Of a stretch of 44,651 bases of DNA, positions 37,311 to 44,651 are shown piece by piece. Source of the DNA: Flavobacteriaceae bacterium (GTDB lineage: Bacteria > Bacteroidota > Bacteroidia > Flavobacteriales > Flavobacteriaceae); NCBI GenBank assembly GCA_026988355.1, contig JALSLK010000076.1, positions 1 to 44,651 on the forward strand, given 5' to 3'. Each line of letters begins with the position of its first letter. The stretch's first letter is position 1. The notes under the pieces are model-generated. The model was not told where the DNA came from, ran no database searches, and saw nothing but the letters and a program-made list of their open reading frames with translations. Position numbers and translations under genes: made by a program.

Positions 37311-39008
37311 CTATTCGTTTCGTATGTCTTTTAAGTTTAATTGTAACGAAGTGATTCCGTTCCAATGATTCTCTTCTATGGTATAAACTGCATCAAAAGA
37401 TTTTCCATTATTAATTATATCTTGTTTTTTTCCTAGTCCAAAACCAATTGCATTATAGGTTTTATTATCACTACCTGTAATAATATTTAATTTTAGATGA
37501 TCTCCACTTTTTCCAACTGTTTTTCCAAAACCATTATCTCTTAAACTTGCAGATAAAAAAACTGGTTTCATATTTTGTGGCCCAAAAGGACCAAACTGTT
37601 TTATTATTCGGTTAAACTTTGGTGTTAAATCCGATAAAAATACGGTACTATCAATACGAATCTCTGGAGTTAATAACTCTTTTGGTATTGTTTTTTTTAC
37701 AATTTCTTCAAATTTATTTTTAAATTTTTGATAATTTTCGGGTTTTAAGGTTAAACCTGCAGCATATTTATGACCTCCAAATTGCTCGATAAATTTACTA
37801 CAAGATTCTAAGGCTTTATAAACATCAAAACCTCTTACCGATCGTGCAGAAGCTGCCAAAAAATTACCGCTTTTTGTAAAAACTAAAGTTGGTCTATAAT
37901 AATTTTCAATTAGTCTAGAAGCTACAATACCTATTACTCCTTTGTGCCAGTCTTCTTTAAATACAACAGTGGTAAAATTATCTTCTTCCTTGTCTTCCTT
38001 TATTTTCTGTAATGCTTCGAGTGTAATTTTCTTATCTAAATCTTTTCGATCCAGATTGTACTTTTCAATTGTACTTGCAATTTGTTTTGCTTTATCTAAA
38101 TCGGTTTCCGTTAATAATTCGACTGCGTGTAAACCAGATTTCATTCTTCCAGCTGCATTAATTCTAGGTGCAATGGTAAAAACAACATCTGTAATATTTA
38201 AAATAGGTCGTTTCGCTTGATTTATTAATGCTTTAATTCCGATTCTTGGACTTTGATTAATTACTTGCATTCCAAAAAAAGATAAAGTTCTATTTTCGCC
38301 AGTTACTGGTACAATATCCGCAGCAATTGCTGTTGCAACTAAATCTAAATAGGGCACAAAATGTTCTGTTTTTAAATTTTGTTTTTTTCCAATAGCTTGA
38401 ATTAATTTAAAACCAATTCCACAGCCACACAACTCATCATAAGGATAATTACAATCTTCTCGTTTTGGGTTTAAAATTGCAGCCGCTTTTGGCAATATCG
38501 CTCCTGGAAGATGATGATCGCAGATAATAAAATCAATATTCTTTTTTGTCGCATAATCTACCTTATCGACAGCTTTAATACCACAATCTAATGCGATTAT
38601 TAAACCAATCCCATTTTCGTTTGCAAAATCAATCCCTTGATAAGACACTCCATAACCTTCTTTGTAACGGTCTGGTATATAACTATCTACATTTTTGTAA
38701 TATGTCTTTAAAAAAGTATACACTAAAGATACGGCTGTAGTGCCATCTACATCGTAATCTCCAAAAATTAGAATTTTTTCATTATTGCCAATTGCTTTTT
38801 CGATGCGATTTACTGCAGCATCCATATCTTGCATTAAAAATGGATTGTGTAAATCTTTTAAACTTGGTCTAAAAAAAGTTTTTGCTTCGTTATATGTTTC
38901 AATTCCTCGAATAACTAATAACTTTGCAATAGTGATGTCTACATTTATTTCTTTAGCCAATCTAGCCACTTTTTTAGAATTAGGCTCAGGCTTGATATTC
39001 CAACGCAT
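37311..39008 (-). CDS. recJ: Single-stranded-DNA-specific exonuclease RecJ
   Basis: This 565-residue protein is full-length. The DHH-family metal motifs are present: FGDYDVDGTTA (D84, D86, D88), ALDCGIKA (D141) and ICDHHLPGA (D164, H165, H166). They are followed by INAAGRMKSGLHAVELL and the DHHA1 element GGHKYAAGLTL, with an OB-fold at the C-terminus. RecJ degrades single-stranded DNA 5' to 3' in RecF-pathway recombination and base-excision or mismatch repair, so it complements recO seen at 15400. It is monocistronic, divergent from a DUF4837 gene, and ends 73 bases before the DUF3857 operon start. Confidence 0.95.
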   Translation of the reverse strand: MRWNIKPEPNSKKVARLAKEINVDITIAKLLVIRGIETYNEAKTFFRPSLKDLHNPFLMQDMDAAVNRIEKAIGNNEKILIFGDYDVDGTTAVSLVYTFLKTYYKNVDSYIPDRYKEGYGVSYQGIDFANENGIGLIIALDCGIKAVDKVDYATKKNIDFIICDHHLPGAILPKAAAILNPKREDCNYPYDELCGCGIGFKLIQAIGKKQNLKTEHFVPYLDLVATAIAADIVPVTGENRTLSFFGMQVINQSPRIGIKALINQAKRPILNITDVVFTIAPRINAAGRMKSGLHAVELLTETDLDKAKQIASTIEKYNLDRKDLDKKITLEALQKIKEDKEEDNFTTVVFKEDWHKGVIGIVASRLIENYYRPTLVFTKSGNFLAASARSVRGFDVYKALESCSKFIEQFGGHKYAAGLTLKPENYQKFKNKFEEIVKKTIPKELLTPEIRIDSTVFLSDLTPKFNRIIKQFGPFGPQNMKPVFLSASLRDNGFGKTVGKSGDHLKLNIITGSDNKTYNAIGFGLGKKQDIINNGKSFDAVYTIEENHWNGITSLQLNLKDIRNE

Positions 39009-39170
39009 ATTTTTTTATTAGAAGTGCAAAATACTTAAAATCTTACTAAAAACCCGATTCCGACTAAGAATTTTAGTTATAAAAAATAAATAAACGGCAA
39101 GGTTTCTATAAAATATTTGATAAAATAACGAATTATTAATCAAAATCAAGGTCTATCAATTTTATTTTTT

Positions 39171-39233
39171 GGCTTATTTTAATGTTGAGTTGGTATTATA
39201 CCACTTCAAATTAAAATCTTATTTTTACGGTAT
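39171..39233. repeat. Degenerate half-copies of the ATACCAA/TTGGTAT repeat, joined end to end
   Basis: Bases 39171-39196 match the right arm of the long copy at 21923-21948 in 23 of 26 positions. Directly beyond, from 39198, ATACCACTTCAAATTAAAATC resembles the other arm, and GGTAT occurs again at 39229-39233. These are therefore decayed ends of two elements abutting as TTGGTATTATACCA. The reading frame that crosses this segment (from 39169) is not the true N-terminus of the DUF4837 gene. Confidence 0.5.
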
Positions 39234-39276
39234 AGTTTTTGTAGTATTAATCGTAACTCAAAATATACTTTTTTTT

Positions 39277-40242
39277 ATGAAACCATTTTTATTAGCCATT
39301 GTACTTGTATCTTTCTTTGCCTGTAATACAAAGACTAAAATTATTAAACCTGGCTCTTCTGGCAGAATTAATAATGTGTTAGTCATAATGGACAATACGG
39401 ACTGGAAAGGAAGTATTGGAGATTCTGTACGTGCAATTTTAGCCAAGCCTTTAGTTGGTTTCCCTCAAGACGAACCTACTTTTTCTTTAAGTCAAATTGC
39501 CCTACCGTATTTTACAAAAATATTAAAGCCAAGTAGAAATATCGTTTCTATTGCTTATGGAGATAAAAATTCTTTCTCTGTTAGTAATGATAAATTTGCA
39601 ACACCACAAACAATAGTGTCTATTATTGCAAAAGATAAAAATAATCTCATCCAATTATTAAAAAAATACGAAACTAAAATAATAAATACAATTAGAAAAT
39701 CGGACTTTAAAATTTATCAAAAAAAGCTAATTAAAAAATTTTGGGATACTAATAATATTGAAACTTTTAGAAACTTACATGCCGCAATTAAAATACCATA
39801 TGCATACAGAAAAGTATACGATAGTGTAAATTATATATGGTTCCGAAAAGACATACCACGAGGCTATTTAAACATTCAGATGTATGCAGTACCAATTGAA
39901 TCTGAAGCAGATTTAAACGGAGAAAATATTATTAATATTAGAAACAATTATGGGAAAAGATTTATACTAGGAAGTAAAGATGGCATGTATATGACTACAG
40001 AAGAAGCATTTACACCCTTGCAATTTAAGACTCAAATTGCTGGTAAAAAAACCTTTGAAACTAGAGGAACTTGGGAGATGAAAAACGATTTTATGGCTGG
40101 ACCTTTTTTAAATTATAGTGTTTTTGACAAAAAAAATAATCGGTTTATCGTTCTAGAAGGATTTATCTATGCTCCAAATATTAGAAAACGAGATTATATG
40201 TTTGAGTTAGAAATTATTATGAAAACTTTAGAAATAGATTAA
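39277..40242 (+). CDS. DUF4837 family lipoprotein
   Basis: The protein has 321 residues from the ATG at 39277, where a lipoprotein signal begins (MKPFLLAIVLVSFFAC, Cys 16). The longer frame from 39169 runs through a repeat element and is rejected. The body (GSSGRINNVLVIMDNTDWKG, IGDSVRAILAKPLVGFPQDEP, TRGTWEMKNDFMAGPF) fits the DUF4837 family of Bacteroidota lipoproteins, whose function is unknown. It is probably anchored in the envelope. It is single, with recJ divergent and apbE convergent; a palindromic repeat rather than a classical terminator separates it from apbE. Confidence 0.8.
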   Translation: MKPFLLAIVLVSFFACNTKTKIIKPGSSGRINNVLVIMDNTDWKGSIGDSVRAILAKPLVGFPQDEPTFSLSQIALPYFTKILKPSRNIVSIAYGDKNSFSVSNDKFATPQTIVSIIAKDKNNLIQLLKKYETKIINTIRKSDFKIYQKKLIKKFWDTNNIETFRNLHAAIKIPYAYRKVYDSVNYIWFRKDIPRGYLNIQMYAVPIESEADLNGENIINIRNNYGKRFILGSKDGMYMTTEEAFTPLQFKTQIAGKKTFETRGTWEMKNDFMAGPFLNYSVFDKKNNRFIVLEGFIYAPNIRKRDYMFELEIIMKTLEID

Positions 40243-40548
40243 CCCAAAATATTCATAGGTTTTTGTTATGAAAAGTTAAAAATACCAATACGACTAAACA
40301 AAGTGAAATAACAAACACAAAAAATAAGTGACCCAAAATAAAGTGGTGCGTAATTGAGAAGTACCGAAGTCTTTTTTTAGTAAAAGAATTGTAGCTCAAT
40401 TTTAACAGAAAAACACGTTACATTGATATAATGAAATTTGCAATAGTAAGATGGTATTCATACCAATTCAACATCAAAATACGCTATAAATTATTTATAT
40501 TTTAAATCTATTTAGCGCATTTCAAAATTGAATTGGTATCATACAATT
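40243..40548. other. Intergenic region between convergent DUF4837 and apbE genes
   Basis: The last 80 bases are the short palindromic repeat copy (40460-40539). The remaining roughly 215 bases hold no convincing gene or terminator. A stretch near 40330 (GTGACCCAAAATAAAGTGGT) looked like a possible insertion-sequence end, but no partner or transposase remnant was found. Confidence 0.5.
40460..40539. repeat. Palindromic MITE-like repeat, short copy
   Basis: This 80-base element with ATACCAATTCAA and TTGAATTGGTAT ends matches the reverse complement of 21842-21948: 39 bases with one mismatch on the left and 36 identical bases on the right. The central 27 bases of the long copy are absent. It lies 9 bases beyond the apbE stop codon and can fold into a long hairpin. 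Confidence 0.8.
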
Positions 40549-41529
40549 TTAATCAAAACCATCGGTTTGAAAAGTCTTTAATGTTCCATTTTTATCACTA
40601 TAAATCAAAAAAGCTTTTAACTCTTTATGATTTTTTAAAAATACTTTACTTTTTTCTAAACCCATTGCAATTAGCGTTGTTGCATAACCATCTACATCTG
40701 CACAATCTAATTTAGACACAACCGAAGCACTCAACAAATTACTTTTAGCAGGATAACCAGTTTTTGCATTTAAAATATGAGCGTATTTATTTCCATTTTT
40801 GTCTATTTTAAATTTACGATACGTTCCAGAAGTTGCTAAAGTTTCATTCTCTAAAGAAATTATTTTTTTACTAGAACGAGAACCATCAAAATTTGGATCC
40901 TCAATTTCAATATTCCATTTTGAATTTCTTGGACTTTTACCTCTTACTCTAATTTCACCACCAACTTCAATCATATAGTCTACAATATTATTTTCTTCAA
41001 AAAAACGTCCTATAATATCAACTCCATAACCTTTTGCAATAGCATTAAAATCAAAATAAGTTAGTTTATTTTCTTTAAACACTCTATCCTTTTTAATTTT
41101 AACTTTATTAAAACCAACTTGTTGCATTAACTCTTTTACTACAACTGAATCTAAATTTTTTAATTTTTTTTCAGGTCCAAAATCCCAAGCATTAACCAAA
41201 ACACCAATTGTTGGATCAAAAACACCTTTAGTCTCTTTATAAATTCGTTGTGATTTTTTAAAAACTTCCTTAAATTTATCATCAACAATTACTAAGGTAT
41301 TACCTCTATTTATTTTAGATATGTCAGAATCTTTTTGGTAAGTAGATAGTGATTTATTAACTGTTTTAATTAAACTATCTATAGATGTAGTCATATCTCG
41401 TTTTAATACATCGTTATAAGTAATATGAAATGTTGTTCCAAAAGCAGTACCTTTTAAATAAGAATAATTCGCTTCTTTTTTACAAGAAAAAAAAGTAATA
41501 ACTAGAAATACGAATAACATTCTTTTCAT
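40549..41529 (-). CDS. apbE: FAD:protein FMN transferase ApbE, lipoprotein
   Basis: This 326-residue protein has a lipoprotein signal (FLVITFFSC, Cys 16). The ApbE motifs are in order: GTAFGTTFHITY, GVFDPTIGVLVNAWDFG, DFNAIAKGYGVD, EVGGEIRVRG, LATSGTYRKF, HILNAKTGYP and ADVDGYATTLIAMG. ApbE attaches FMN from FAD to Thr or Ser residues of partner proteins, such as NqrB/NqrC or RnfG, in the periplasm. No nqr or rnf gene is nearby, so the substrate protein is elsewhere. It is monocistronic, with a palindromic repeat at the 3' end and a TAATTTTG box upstream. Confidence 0.95.
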   Translation of the reverse strand: MKRMLFVFLVITFFSCKKEANYSYLKGTAFGTTFHITYNDVLKRDMTTSIDSLIKTVNKSLSTYQKDSDISKINRGNTLVIVDDKFKEVFKKSQRIYKETKGVFDPTIGVLVNAWDFGPEKKLKNLDSVVVKELMQQVGFNKVKIKKDRVFKENKLTYFDFNAIAKGYGVDIIGRFFEENNIVDYMIEVGGEIRVRGKSPRNSKWNIEIEDPNFDGSRSSKKIISLENETLATSGTYRKFKIDKNGNKYAHILNAKTGYPAKSNLLSASVVSKLDCADVDGYATTLIAMGLEKSKVFLKNHKELKAFLIYSDKNGTLKTFQTDGFD

Positions 41530-41569
41530 GACAAAAAGTATTAAAAATTTGTTAAGACAAAATAAAAGA

Positions 41570-41577
41570 CAAAATTA
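41570..41577 (-). promoter_or_regulatory. Putative -7 box of apbE
   Basis: The minus strand reads TAATTTTG, an exact TAnnTTTG match, 40 bases before the ATG at 41529. The only TTG nearby is at a short 14-base spacing. Confidence 0.4.
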
Positions 41578-41602
41578 AAGGTTTAGTTAGACAAGTTTAT
41601 TA

Positions 41603-41610
41603 TAAATTTG
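41603..41610 (+). promoter_or_regulatory. Putative -7 box of the OmpA-like gene
   Basis: TAAATTTG matches the consensus exactly and lies 23 bases before the ATG at 41634. It is back to back with the apbE box, 25 bases apart. Confidence 0.5.
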
Positions 41611-41633
41611 TATTAATTTTAAAATTAAAAAAC

Positions 41634-42503
41634 ATGAAAAAAATACTTATTTTGGCAATATCAATGGCGATATTACTTTCTTCCTGTGTTTCCAAAAAAC
41701 AATATACAGCACTCGAAGGTAAATTAAGTGATTCGGAACAAGAATTAGTTAATGTAAAAGCCAGTTTACAAAAATGTTTACTTGCAAAAACAGGAAGTTC
41801 TACAAGAGTAACCGCATTAGATGAACAAATTGCTTTATTAAAACAACAAATAAAAAACTTAGAGTTACAAAATAAAAACTCATTACAGCAAGTTGAGAAC
41901 CTAACAGTCTTATCGAAAGGAGCAAGCGATAATATCAAAACAGTAATCTCTCAATTAAGCGAAAAAGATAAATATATTAATGGAATTAGAGATGCAATGA
42001 CAAGAAAGGATTCTATTAATTTGGCTGTCGCATTTCATTTAAAAAGAGAATTGGCTGCTGGAATTCAAGATCAAGACATTCAAATTAATGTAGAGAAAAC
42101 TGTTGTATATATCTCCTTATCCGATAAACTAATGTTTTCGAGCGGAGGCTCTACAGTATCTCCAAAAGCAAAAGAAATTTTAGGAAAAGTTGCAACCGTT
42201 ATACAAAACAGACCAAATATGCAAGTAATGGTAGAAGGACATACCGATAATGTAGGAATCAATACTGCTTGTATGAAAGACAATTGGGATTTAAGTTCTA
42301 AAAGAGCAACAGCAGTTGTTCGCGTTCTACAAGAAACTTATGGAATTGAACCAAGTAGACTGGTCGCTTCCGCACGAAGTGAGTATGTACCAATAGAATC
42401 TAACGATACCGTAGAAGGTAAAGCTAGAAATAGACGAACAAAAATCATTATATTACCAAAATTAGATCAATTTTTTGATATTTTAGAACAAAAACCCGAA
42501 TAA
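41634..42503 (+). CDS. OmpA-family lipoprotein with coiled coil
   Basis: This 289-residue protein has a lipoprotein signal (MAILLSSC, Cys 18). A heptad-rich coiled coil spans about 25-125 (YTALEGKLSDSEQELVNVKA; LDEQIALLKQQIKNLELQNK). A C-terminal OmpA-like peptidoglycan-binding domain spans about 160-280, with VMVEGHTDNVG, WDLSSKRATAVVRVL and GKARNRRTKIII. It is therefore likely anchored in the outer membrane by lipid, reaching peptidoglycan through the coiled coil, in the manner of Pal or YiaD. It is a single gene followed by a very long hairpin. Confidence 0.92.
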   Translation: MKKILILAISMAILLSSCVSKKQYTALEGKLSDSEQELVNVKASLQKCLLAKTGSSTRVTALDEQIALLKQQIKNLELQNKNSLQQVENLTVLSKGASDNIKTVISQLSEKDKYINGIRDAMTRKDSINLAVAFHLKRELAAGIQDQDIQINVEKTVVYISLSDKLMFSSGGSTVSPKAKEILGKVATVIQNRPNMQVMVEGHTDNVGINTACMKDNWDLSSKRATAVVRVLQETYGIEPSRLVASARSEYVPIESNDTVEGKARNRRTKIIILPKLDQFFDILEQKPE

Positions 42504-42511
42504 TTCCTATA

Positions 42512-42590
42512 AATAATTTAAACTAAAAATATAGTTCTAAAACAACTTTAAGACTATATTTTTAGTTTAAATTATTCTTTTTATTTTTAG
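42512..42590 (+). terminator. Long A/T hairpin terminator after the OmpA-like gene
   Basis: A perfect 23-bp inverted repeat (42512-42534 with 42554-42576) around a 19-base loop is followed by a T-rich tract. It starts 9 bases after the stop codon. The stem is almost entirely A/T and much longer than the other terminators in the window. Confidence 0.75.
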
Positions 42591-42651
42591 ACAATCTCTT
42601 TCCTATATTTTTACGTTTGTATTTTACCCAATACAATGCCAATTTATCCAT
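42562..42651 (-). other. Possible gene remnant or small ORF (29 codons)
   Basis: From the ATG at 42651 the minus strand reads MDKLALYWVKYKRKN and then a lysine-rich tail, with an open frame continuing upstream for about eight codons (VLTEKQ before the Met). The composition looks protein-like rather than random A/T sequence, and the stop lies within the hairpin arm. It may be the decayed C-terminus of a gene or a small basic protein. No homologue is recognised. Confidence 0.25.
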
Positions 42652-42979
42652 TTGTTTTTCTGTCAAAACACTTATAACTTAAGTTCGACGAATTTTTCCT
42701 GAAAACTTCAATTCAATGTGAAATTTATTTTTTTATTTTGCGCAGTCACAACAATAGTTGTTAAAATGGCAGGAATTAAAAATAGTTTTTCATGGTATTT
42801 CGTTTTTAAATTATTTCTTGTAAATATAAGATTTTGCAAACTTAGGTTGGTATAATAGAAAATTAGTGAATAATTCGGGCTAATATCATAAAGTTTAATC
42901 CTAAAAATAAAATTAGCTTTGTTTAATCATAAATACATGGGTTAATAATTTCTCCTAATCTAATTATTGAATAGAGGTT
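42652..42979. other. Intergenic region upstream of hppA
   Basis: I see no gene in these roughly 330 bases. A TTAGGTTGGTATAATAG segment at 42842-42858 faintly resembles the end of the palindromic repeat family. The rest is AT-rich without clear structure. Confidence 0.4.
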
Positions 42980-43009
42980 TTGTTATGTTCGTAACTTTCA
43001 TTACTTTTG
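42980..43009 (+). promoter_or_regulatory. Bacteroidetes-type promoter of hppA
   Basis: TTG (42980-42982), a 19-base spacer and TACTTTTG (43002-43009) match the consensus. The start codon is at 43054. Confidence 0.7.
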
Positions 43010-43053
43010 CAACCGCTTAAAAGTGAGATTAATTAACTAATAAAATAATTATA

Positions 43054-44651
43054 ATGGAATCAATGATGATTTATATGCCAATCGTAGCAGCCTTAATTGG
43101 TTTAGTATATATGATGGTAAAAAAGTCTTGGGTAATGAAACAAGACGCGGGCGATGGTAAAATGAAAGAAATTTCAGACCACATTTACGAAGGTGCTTTA
43201 GCTTTCTTAAAAGCAGAATATCGCTTGTTAGCAATATTTGTATTAGTAGTAAGTGTATTGTTATTTGTTGTATCAACAGTTGTACCCTCGACACATTGGT
43301 TGATTGTAGTTGCTTTTATCTTAGGAGCATTTTTCTCTGCCTATGCAGGAAATATCGGCATGAAAATAGCAACCAAAACAAATGTTAGAACAACACAAGC
43401 TGCTCGTACAAGCTTACCACAAGCTCTAAAAGTATCTTTTGGAGGAGGAACCGTAATGGGCTTAGGAGTTGCTGGTTTAGCCGTTTTAGGTTTAACCATG
43501 TTCTTTATTGCATTCTATTACTTTTTTATGGACGGACCAACAGGAACATTTACAGTAGATAAAATGACCATCGTTTTAGAAACCTTAGCAGGTTTCTCAT
43601 TAGGAGCAGAGTCTATTGCTTTATTTGCAAGAGTTGGTGGTGGAATTTACACAAAAGCTGCCGATGTTGGAGCAGATTTAGTTGGTAAAGTAGAAGCTGG
43701 TATACCAGAAGATGATCCAAGAAACCCAGCTACAATTGCTGATAATGTTGGTGATAACGTAGGTGATGTTGCAGGAATGGGAGCAGATTTATTTGGTTCT
43801 TATGTAGCAACTGTATTAGCTGCAATGGTTTTAGGTAACTATATTATTAAAGATATGGGCGGAAGCATTCAAGATGCTTTTGGCGGAATTGGACCAATTT
43901 TATTACCAATGTCAATTGCTGGTGCAGGAATTATCATTTCTTTATTAGGAACCATGTTAGTTAGCATCAAAAATAATGACGCTAAAGCTGCACAAGTAAT
44001 GGGCGCTTTAAATAAAGGAAACTGGTTTTCTATCGCTTTAGTAGCAATTTCAAGTTATGTATTAGTAAATTGGATGTTACCAGAAACTATGAAAATGCAC
44101 TTTTTTGGAGAGGGTTTAATTGAAATTACAGCTATGCGTGTTTTTTATGCAACAATAGTTGGTTTAATTGTTGGTGGAGTAATTTCATCAGTAACAGAAT
44201 ACTATACAGGTTTAGGTAAAAAACCAATTTTAAATATCGTAGCAAAATCGGCTACTGGAGCTGGAACAAATATCATTGCTGGTTTAGGTACTGGAATGAT
44301 TTCTACTTTTCCGACCGTAATATTATTTGCTGCTGCAATTTGGAGTTCTTATGCTTTTGCAGGATTTTATGGTGTTGCAATGGCAGCATCGGCAATGATG
44401 GCAACTACTGCAATGCAATTAGCTATTGATGCTTTTGGACCTATTGCTGATAATGCTGGTGGAATTGCAGAAATGAGCGAACAAGACCCTATCGTTAGAG
44501 AACGTACAGATATTTTAGATACTGTTGGTAATACAACTGCTGCAACTGGTAAAGGTTTTGCTATTGCTTCTGCAGCATTAACTTCATTAGCACTTTTTGC
44601 TGCTTATGTAACGTTTACAGGTATTGACGGAATTAATATTTTTAAAGCACC
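43054..44651 (+). CDS. hppA: Membrane-bound ion-pumping pyrophosphatase, 5' part
   Basis: The first 532 codons of a multi-pass inner-membrane pyrophosphatase are present; the gene runs off the right edge. The family motifs are clear: [23 protein letters not shown], then [30 protein letters not shown], which binds Mg-pyrophosphate. It couples pyrophosphate hydrolysis to export of H+ or Na+. The motif [13 protein letters not shown] has A496 and G499 at the two positions that separate K+-dependent (Ala, Gly/Ala) from K+-independent (Lys, Thr) enzymes, so this one should need K+. K+-dependent enzymes include Na+ pumps, but the ion cannot be settled without the rest of the protein. Confidence 0.96.
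   Translation, partial: MESMMIYMPIVAALIGLVYMMVKKSWVMKQDAGDGKMKEISDHIYEGALAFLKAEYRLLAIFVLVVSVLLFVVSTVVPSTHWLIVVAFILGAFFSAYAGNIGMKIATKTNVRTTQAARTSLPQALKVSFGGGTVMGLGVAGLAVLGLTMFFIAFYYFFMDGPTGTFTVDKMTIVLETLAGFSLGAESIALFARVGGGIYTKAADVGADLVGKVEAGIPEDDPRNPATIADNVGDNVGDVAGMGADLFGSYVATVLAAMVLGNYIIKDMGGSIQDAFGGIGPILLPMSIAGAGIIISLLGTMLVSIKNNDAKAAQVMGALNKGNWFSIALVAISSYVLVNWMLPETMKMHFFGEGLIEITAMRVFYATIVGLIVGGVISSVTEYYTGLGKKPILNIVAKSATGAGTNIIAGLGTGMISTFPTVILFAAAIWSSYAFAGFYGVAMAASAMMATTAMQLAIDAFGPIADNAGGIAEMSEQDPIVRERTDILDTVGNTTAATGKGFAIASAALTSLALFAAYVTFTGIDGINIFKA

Noticed and set aside
39169..39276. Extended start of the DUF4837 protein
   Set aside because: The segment is repeat-derived, and the lipoprotein signal begins at 39277.
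40320..40380. Possible insertion-sequence end (GTGACCCAAAATAAAGTGGT)
   Set aside because: No inverted partner, target duplication or transposase fragment was found nearby.
1..44651. CRISPR arrays, tRNA or rRNA genes, phage genes
   Set aside because: No regularly spaced direct repeats, cloverleaf-like CCA ends, rRNA segments or phage structural motifs were seen on either strand.

Overview
This AT-rich window looks like a chromosomal segment of a member of the Flavobacteriaceae (Bacteroidota), probably marine; I cannot name the genus. The evidence is: promoters of the Bacteroidetes type (TTG, 17-23 bases, TAnnTTTG) with weak Shine-Dalgarno signals; type IX secretion (T9SS) parts and cargo (a PorP/SprF protein, PorZ, two large secreted proteins with C-terminal sorting domains); lipoproteins with Bacteroidetes-style lipoboxes; a HmuY/TonB-receptor heme locus; and a membrane pyrophosphatase of the K+-dependent type. 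Most genes are housekeeping or envelope genes. I see no phage, complete insertion sequence, CRISPR array, tRNA or rRNA.

Layout. 1-174: start of a PorP/SprF gene (minus). 851-5650: suf iron-sulfur operon (sufA, sufB, a metallo-beta-lactamase-fold lipoprotein, sufC, sufD) without sufS or sufE. 5808-10411: heme or iron acquisition locus, with a HmuY-like lipoprotein and TonB receptor on the minus strand and a divergent AraC regulator carrying a Cys-Pro motif. 10574-18582: a co-directional block of MBOAT O-acyltransferase (AlgI-like), its AlgJ-like SGNH partner, PorZ, RecO and a second TonB receptor. 18746-25538: two convergent T9SS cargo genes, one with CARDB and GEVED domains and the other a PhoD-type phosphatase with two LamG domains, separated by a terminator and a mobile-looking palindromic repeat. 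25812-31401: glutaryl-CoA dehydrogenase (minus), then rnpA, surE, a small membrane protein, lpxB, a NlpC/P60 lipoprotein and an FAD oxidoreductase. 31413-37237: a minus-strand operon of three tandem DUF3857/transglutaminase-like genes, the last two broken. 37311-44651: recJ, a DUF4837 lipoprotein, apbE, an OmpA-like lipoprotein and the 5' part of hppA.

Three observations stand out. First, the MBOAT gene has its natural ATG and first codons one base out of frame, exactly at a run of ten T, which suggests phase variation, transcriptional slippage or a homopolymer sequencing error. Second, in the DUF3857 operon only the first paralogue keeps a transglutaminase-like Cys-His-acid triad. The other two have Val and Tyr in place of Cys and His, and each is interrupted by a different single-base lesion (a one-base deletion and an AAA-to-TAA nonsense change). 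Third, a family of short palindromic elements with ATACCAA...TTGGTAT ends has two nearly identical copies in opposite orientation, one missing the central 27 bases, plus degenerate half-copies.

Several gene starts were moved downstream of the longest reading frame because a TAnnTTTG box lies inside the longer frame or a clean signal peptide begins at the internal ATG (6883-9000, 18746-21718, 21963-25538, 39277-40242). All functional calls come from reading the sequence and from remembered family motifs; no database search was run.
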